A DNA stretch of 7,980 nucleotides from Methanosarcinales archaeon (GTDB lineage Archaea > Nanobdellota > Nanobdellia > Woesearchaeales > CG1-02-33-12), in contig JAFCBX010000034.1 of NCBI GenBank assembly GCA_017610505.1, forward strand, positions 1-7,980. The letters run 5' to 3'. Position 1 is the stretch's first letter. Every line of letters starts with the position of its first letter. Of this stretch, positions 6,524 through 7,980 are shown one piece after another. Position numbers and translations under genes: made by a program. Under the pieces are notes generated by a model. It was not told where the DNA came from. It was given only the letters and a program-made list of their open reading frames with translations, and did not search any database.

Positions 6524-6598
6524 AGCGGGGTGGGGCAGTCAGGAGTGCCCGATGGGCCCATAACCCATAGGTCAAAGGTTCAAATCCTTTCCCCGCTA
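6524..6598 (+). tRNA. Initiator tRNA-Met (CAU)
   Basis: A full 75-nt cloverleaf. Acceptor stem AGCGGGG (6524-6530) pairs with CCCCGCT (6591-6597), discriminator A at 6598, CCA not encoded. D stem GGGC/GCCC (6533-6536, 6547-6550). Anticodon stem ATGGG/CCCAT (6552-6556, 6564-6568) encloses a loop with anticodon CAT at 6559-6561. T stem AAAGG/CCTTT with loop TTCAAAT (6579-6585). The A1-U72 pair and the three consecutive G-C pairs (29-31 with 39-41) are hallmarks of archaeal and eukaryotic initiators, so this is the initiator rather than the elongator tRNA-Met. Oddly, position 33 (6558) is C instead of the near-universal U. No intron is present. Confidence 0.96.
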
Positions 6599-6612
6599 TT
6601 TCTAAAACACAA

Positions 6613-6620
6613 ATTTAATA
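6613..6620 (+). promoter_or_regulatory. TATA box of the ECF-S-like gene (leaderless type)
   Basis: ATTTAATA is centred about 28 bp before the ATG at 6645 and lies only 15 nt past the tRNA 3' end. No Shine-Dalgarno lies upstream of the ATG, which fits a leaderless message. Confidence 0.55.
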
Positions 6621-6630
6621 AACAAATAAA

Positions 6631-6636
6631 TTTTTT
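6631..6636 (+). terminator. Possible oligo-T terminator of the tRNA transcript
   Basis: Six T residues lie 33 nt past the tRNA 3' end, the only T-run of this length before the next gene. They sit between the TATA box and the start codon of the downstream gene, so the two transcription units would overlap here. Confidence 0.3.
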
Positions 6637-6644
6637 AGTTAAAT

Positions 6645-7205
6645 ATGTACATTTCAAAACTCTTTGATTTAACTTTGTTTGAGACAAAATACAAACAGCA
6701 GGTAATTGAGCTAGTTGCCTATTCTTTTATAGCTTTTTTTATTCCATTTTTTGTTGGCCACCCTCAGCTATTAGTCGGAACAGCTGTTAATATGGCTTTA
6801 ATACTTTCAAGTGTTTACCTGAAAAGAAATTTTTTATTACCAGTTATTTTCATGCCAAGTATTGCAGTCCTGTCAAGAGGGCTGATTTTTGGGCCATTCA
6901 CAATCTTCTTGGTTTATTTCATTCCTTTTATATGGATTGGAAACTCAATACTTGCTCTTTTCTTTAAAGGCCTTTACTTAAAAAACAAAACAAATTATTT
7001 TGTAACTTTGTTGTCTGGCAGCTTTGCAAAAGCATTCTTTTTATTTATGATAGCCCTGCTTCTTTTCAAGTTAAATCTCATACCAGAAATATTCCTAAAA
7101 ACAATGGGAATTCTGCAGTTCACAACAGCAATCCTTGGCGGTATAGTTGCATTTGCAGTAATCAAATCAAGAGAAAGAATAAATATTACTAAACAATCAA
7201 ACTAG
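6645..7205 (+). CDS. Six-TM membrane protein, ECF transporter S component-like
   Basis: A 186-residue integral membrane protein with about six hydrophobic helices (roughly residues 20-38, 41-59, 62-82, 84-106, 118-141 and 148-174) and charged tails at both ends. Size, helix number and the Gly/Pro-bearing helix boundaries (G-H-P-Q-L, S-R-G-L-I-F-G-P-F, I-L-G-G-I) resemble S components of energy-coupling factor transporters, which bind vitamins or metal ions, but no substrate motif is recognised. No EcfT or EcfA gene is nearby, so it would have to share a module encoded elsewhere or belong to a different family. It has its own TATA box with leaderless spacing, and its TAG overlaps the stop of the convergent gene. 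That it is a membrane protein is very likely; the ECF-S assignment is tentative. Confidence 0.75.
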   Translation: MYISKLFDLTLFETKYKQQVIELVAYSFIAFFIPFFVGHPQLLVGTAVNMALILSSVYLKRNFLLPVIFMPSIAVLSRGLIFGPFTIFLVYFIPFIWIGNSILALFFKGLYLKNKTNYFVTLLSGSFAKAFFLFMIALLLFKLNLIPEIFLKTMGILQFTTAILGGIVAFAVIKSRERINITKQSN

Positions 7206-7504
7206 TCATGAAACTTGTGCTCAATCATTCTTTCAACCTTGCCCAAGGCCATGTGTAATGCTTTTGCAAGATCCCACTCAACTGCCTTTGAATCAAAGCT
7301 TTTTGTTGGAGCAACAACCTTTACATTTATTTCATACTGCTTTCTTTTGCCTGTGATATTGTAAGTCTTTACATGTATTACAAGAGAAGTTATGTTCTTG
7401 ATAGCTCTCTGAATCTTATTGTAATACTCTTTGGCCAGCCTGTTAACAGTCTCTACTTCATTGTCATTCAACTCTTTTATTCCGATTATTTTTATTTGTT
7501 CCAT
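7202..7504 (-). CDS. Small HPF/RaiA-like protein (tentative)
   Basis: A 100-residue soluble protein, not firmly recognised. The predicted secondary structure is strand (I-K-I-I-G-I, 4-9), long helix (about 15-36), strand (S-L-V-I-H-V-K-T-Y, 40-48), strand (Q-Y-E-I-N-V-K-V-V, 57-64), a short strand near 70-76 and a final helix (E-W-D-L-A to H-K-F, 76-98). This beta-alpha-beta-beta-beta-alpha order is that of the HPF/RaiA (S30EA) ribosome hibernation domain, and the ending with repeated basic residues resembles it. A role on the ribosome is inference. It has its own TATA box 26 bp from the ATG, located inside the tail of the upstream gene, and the first 41 bp of its coding sequence overlap that gene. 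The stop shares CTAG with the convergent membrane-protein gene. Confidence 0.7.
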   Translation of the reverse strand: MEQIKIIGIKELNDNEVETVNRLAKEYYNKIQRAIKNITSLVIHVKTYNITGKRKQYEINVKVVAPTKSFDSKAVEWDLAKALHMALGKVERMIEHKFHD

Positions 7505-7526
7505 AGGTATTAATATGAATTAAGCC

Positions 7527-7534
7527 TTTATATA
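7527..7534 (-). promoter_or_regulatory. TATA box of the HPF-like gene, inside the upstream gene
   Basis: On the minus strand TATATAAA is centred about 26 bp before the ATG at 7504, giving a leaderless start. It lies within the 3' coding end of the disrupted gene at 7464-7980. Confidence 0.55.
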
Positions 7535-7731
7535 TTTTGTTAATAACTTTTTTTCTTATATTTTTTACTATTGGCATTCTTTTCTCTATTCCATGTAAAC
7601 TATCATCAAGAATGAAATCTCCTAACTCCTTGTCTGTTTTATACTCTGAATAAATCATTTGGGCAGGATATCCAAAAAGCCCGCCAAGATAAGGGGCAGT
7701 TCCTACCACAAGTGCGACAGATCTTTTCCCA

Positions 7732-7753
7732 AAAATTGATTTAAAATTGATTT
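7732..7753. repeat. Perfect 11-bp tandem duplication
   Basis: AAAATTGATTT occurs twice back to back (7732-7742 and 7743-7753), and the 11-base periodicity continues 2 more bases to 7755. Eleven is not a multiple of three, and the repeat lies exactly where the two reading frames of the surrounding gene must be joined. Confidence 0.9.
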
Positions 7754-7980
7754 AATTTTTTCCTTAAAAGATATTCTCTCTCCATTTTTTTCTCTTTTAA
7801 AAGAGTCATAAACCATCCTCCCAATGGTCCAGCCTGTTCTCTGTATTGGTCCAAGAAAAATTAGTAAAGAAGCTAAATCCCCCGGACTAATAGCCCCAGC
7901 ACTGTAATATTTATAAAGAATATATGTCGGCCCCCAACCAACAACATTAAGAACAGCAGTATGTACAAAAAAATCAACTA

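Larger units (their letters stand above)
7464..7980 (-). pseudogene. Unrecognised membrane-like gene, frame broken by 11-bp duplication (5' partial)
   Basis: The 3' part of a gene entering from the right edge. From 7978 one frame is open for 91 codons, with a hydrophobic stretch near its start and motifs G-W-G-P-T-Y, I-F-L-G-P-I-Q-R-T-G-W and G-R-M-V-Y-D, then runs out of frame and stops at TAG 7705-7703. The other frame, open after a TAA at 7754-7752, encodes G-K-R-S-V-A-L-V-V-G-T-A-P, G-G-L-F-G-Y-P-A-Q-M and a charged C-terminus ending at TGA 7466-7464. Removing one copy of the 11-bp repeat at 7732-7753 joins them as K-I-K-S-I-F-G-K-R-S-V-A-L-V-V without any stop. The GTG at 7709 could in theory start a separate gene, but the in-frame residues just before it fit a continuation. 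The family is not recognised. Real mutation, programmed frameshifting and assembly error are all possible. Confidence 0.75.

Noticed and set aside
7464..7709. Independent 81-residue gene starting with GTG at 7709
   Set aside because: In-frame residues upstream of the GTG continue the same protein, and removing one 11-bp repeat joins it to the upstream frame, so a fragment of a broken gene is the better explanation.
1..7980. Mobile element, CRISPR array or defence island
   Set aside because: No terminal inverted repeats, transposase, integrase, repeat-spacer pattern or nuclease gene was seen; the only clear repeat is the 11-bp duplication at 7732-7753.

Overview
The window is AT-rich archaeal chromosome. 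The evidence is an archaeal/eukaryotic-type replication factor C small subunit, an archaeal initiator tRNA (A1-U72 pair, three G-C pairs in the anticodon stem, no encoded CCA), an archaeal/eukaryotic-type tyrosyl-tRNA synthetase, a tiny PRC-barrel protein, and archaeal TATA boxes about 25-30 bp before most start codons. Small proteins, tight gene packing and a family of short Cys-containing lipoproteins fit a DPANN-type archaeon such as a Woesearchaeota- or Pacearchaeota-like lineage. That assignment is an inference from style, not proof.

Layout. Positions 1-2851 (+) hold three tandem paralogous secreted lipoproteins; the first lacks its 5' end, which lies outside the window. Each has a lipobox-type Cys, two Ig/CARDB-like beta domains and six conserved cysteines. 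Positions 2848-4126 (-) hold the RFC small subunit and, upstream of it, a PRC-barrel protein. A 149-bp divergent promoter region separates these from 4276-6432 (+), a tyrosyl-tRNA synthetase followed by a diacylglycerol/lipid kinase-like gene. Positions 6524-6598 (+) hold the initiator tRNA-Met. Positions 6645-7205 (+) hold a six-helix membrane protein resembling an ECF-transporter S component. It converges on 7202-7504 (-), a small protein with an HPF/RaiA-like predicted fold. From 7464 to the right edge (-) lies the C-terminal part of an unrecognised membrane-like gene whose frame is broken by a perfect 11-bp tandem duplication.

How the parts relate. The window mixes information-processing genes (RFC, TyrRS, initiator tRNA, a possible ribosome-associated factor) with cell-surface and membrane genes (lipoproteins, lipid kinase, transporter-like protein). 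It does not look like a mobile island: there is no transposase, integrase, CRISPR array or phage gene. Most genes appear to have their own promoter and to be transcribed leaderless. The exceptions are the third lipoprotein and the lipid kinase, which have purine-rich Shine-Dalgarno sites. Both convergent gene pairs share a 4-bp palindrome (TTAA or CTAG) that contains both stop codons.

Most worth a second look are the tandem six-cysteine lipoprotein family, the C33 initiator tRNA, the plant-like signatures in the TyrRS, the TATA-to-start spacing pattern, and the 11-bp duplication frameshift at the right end. No gene-free stretch exceeds 300 bases.
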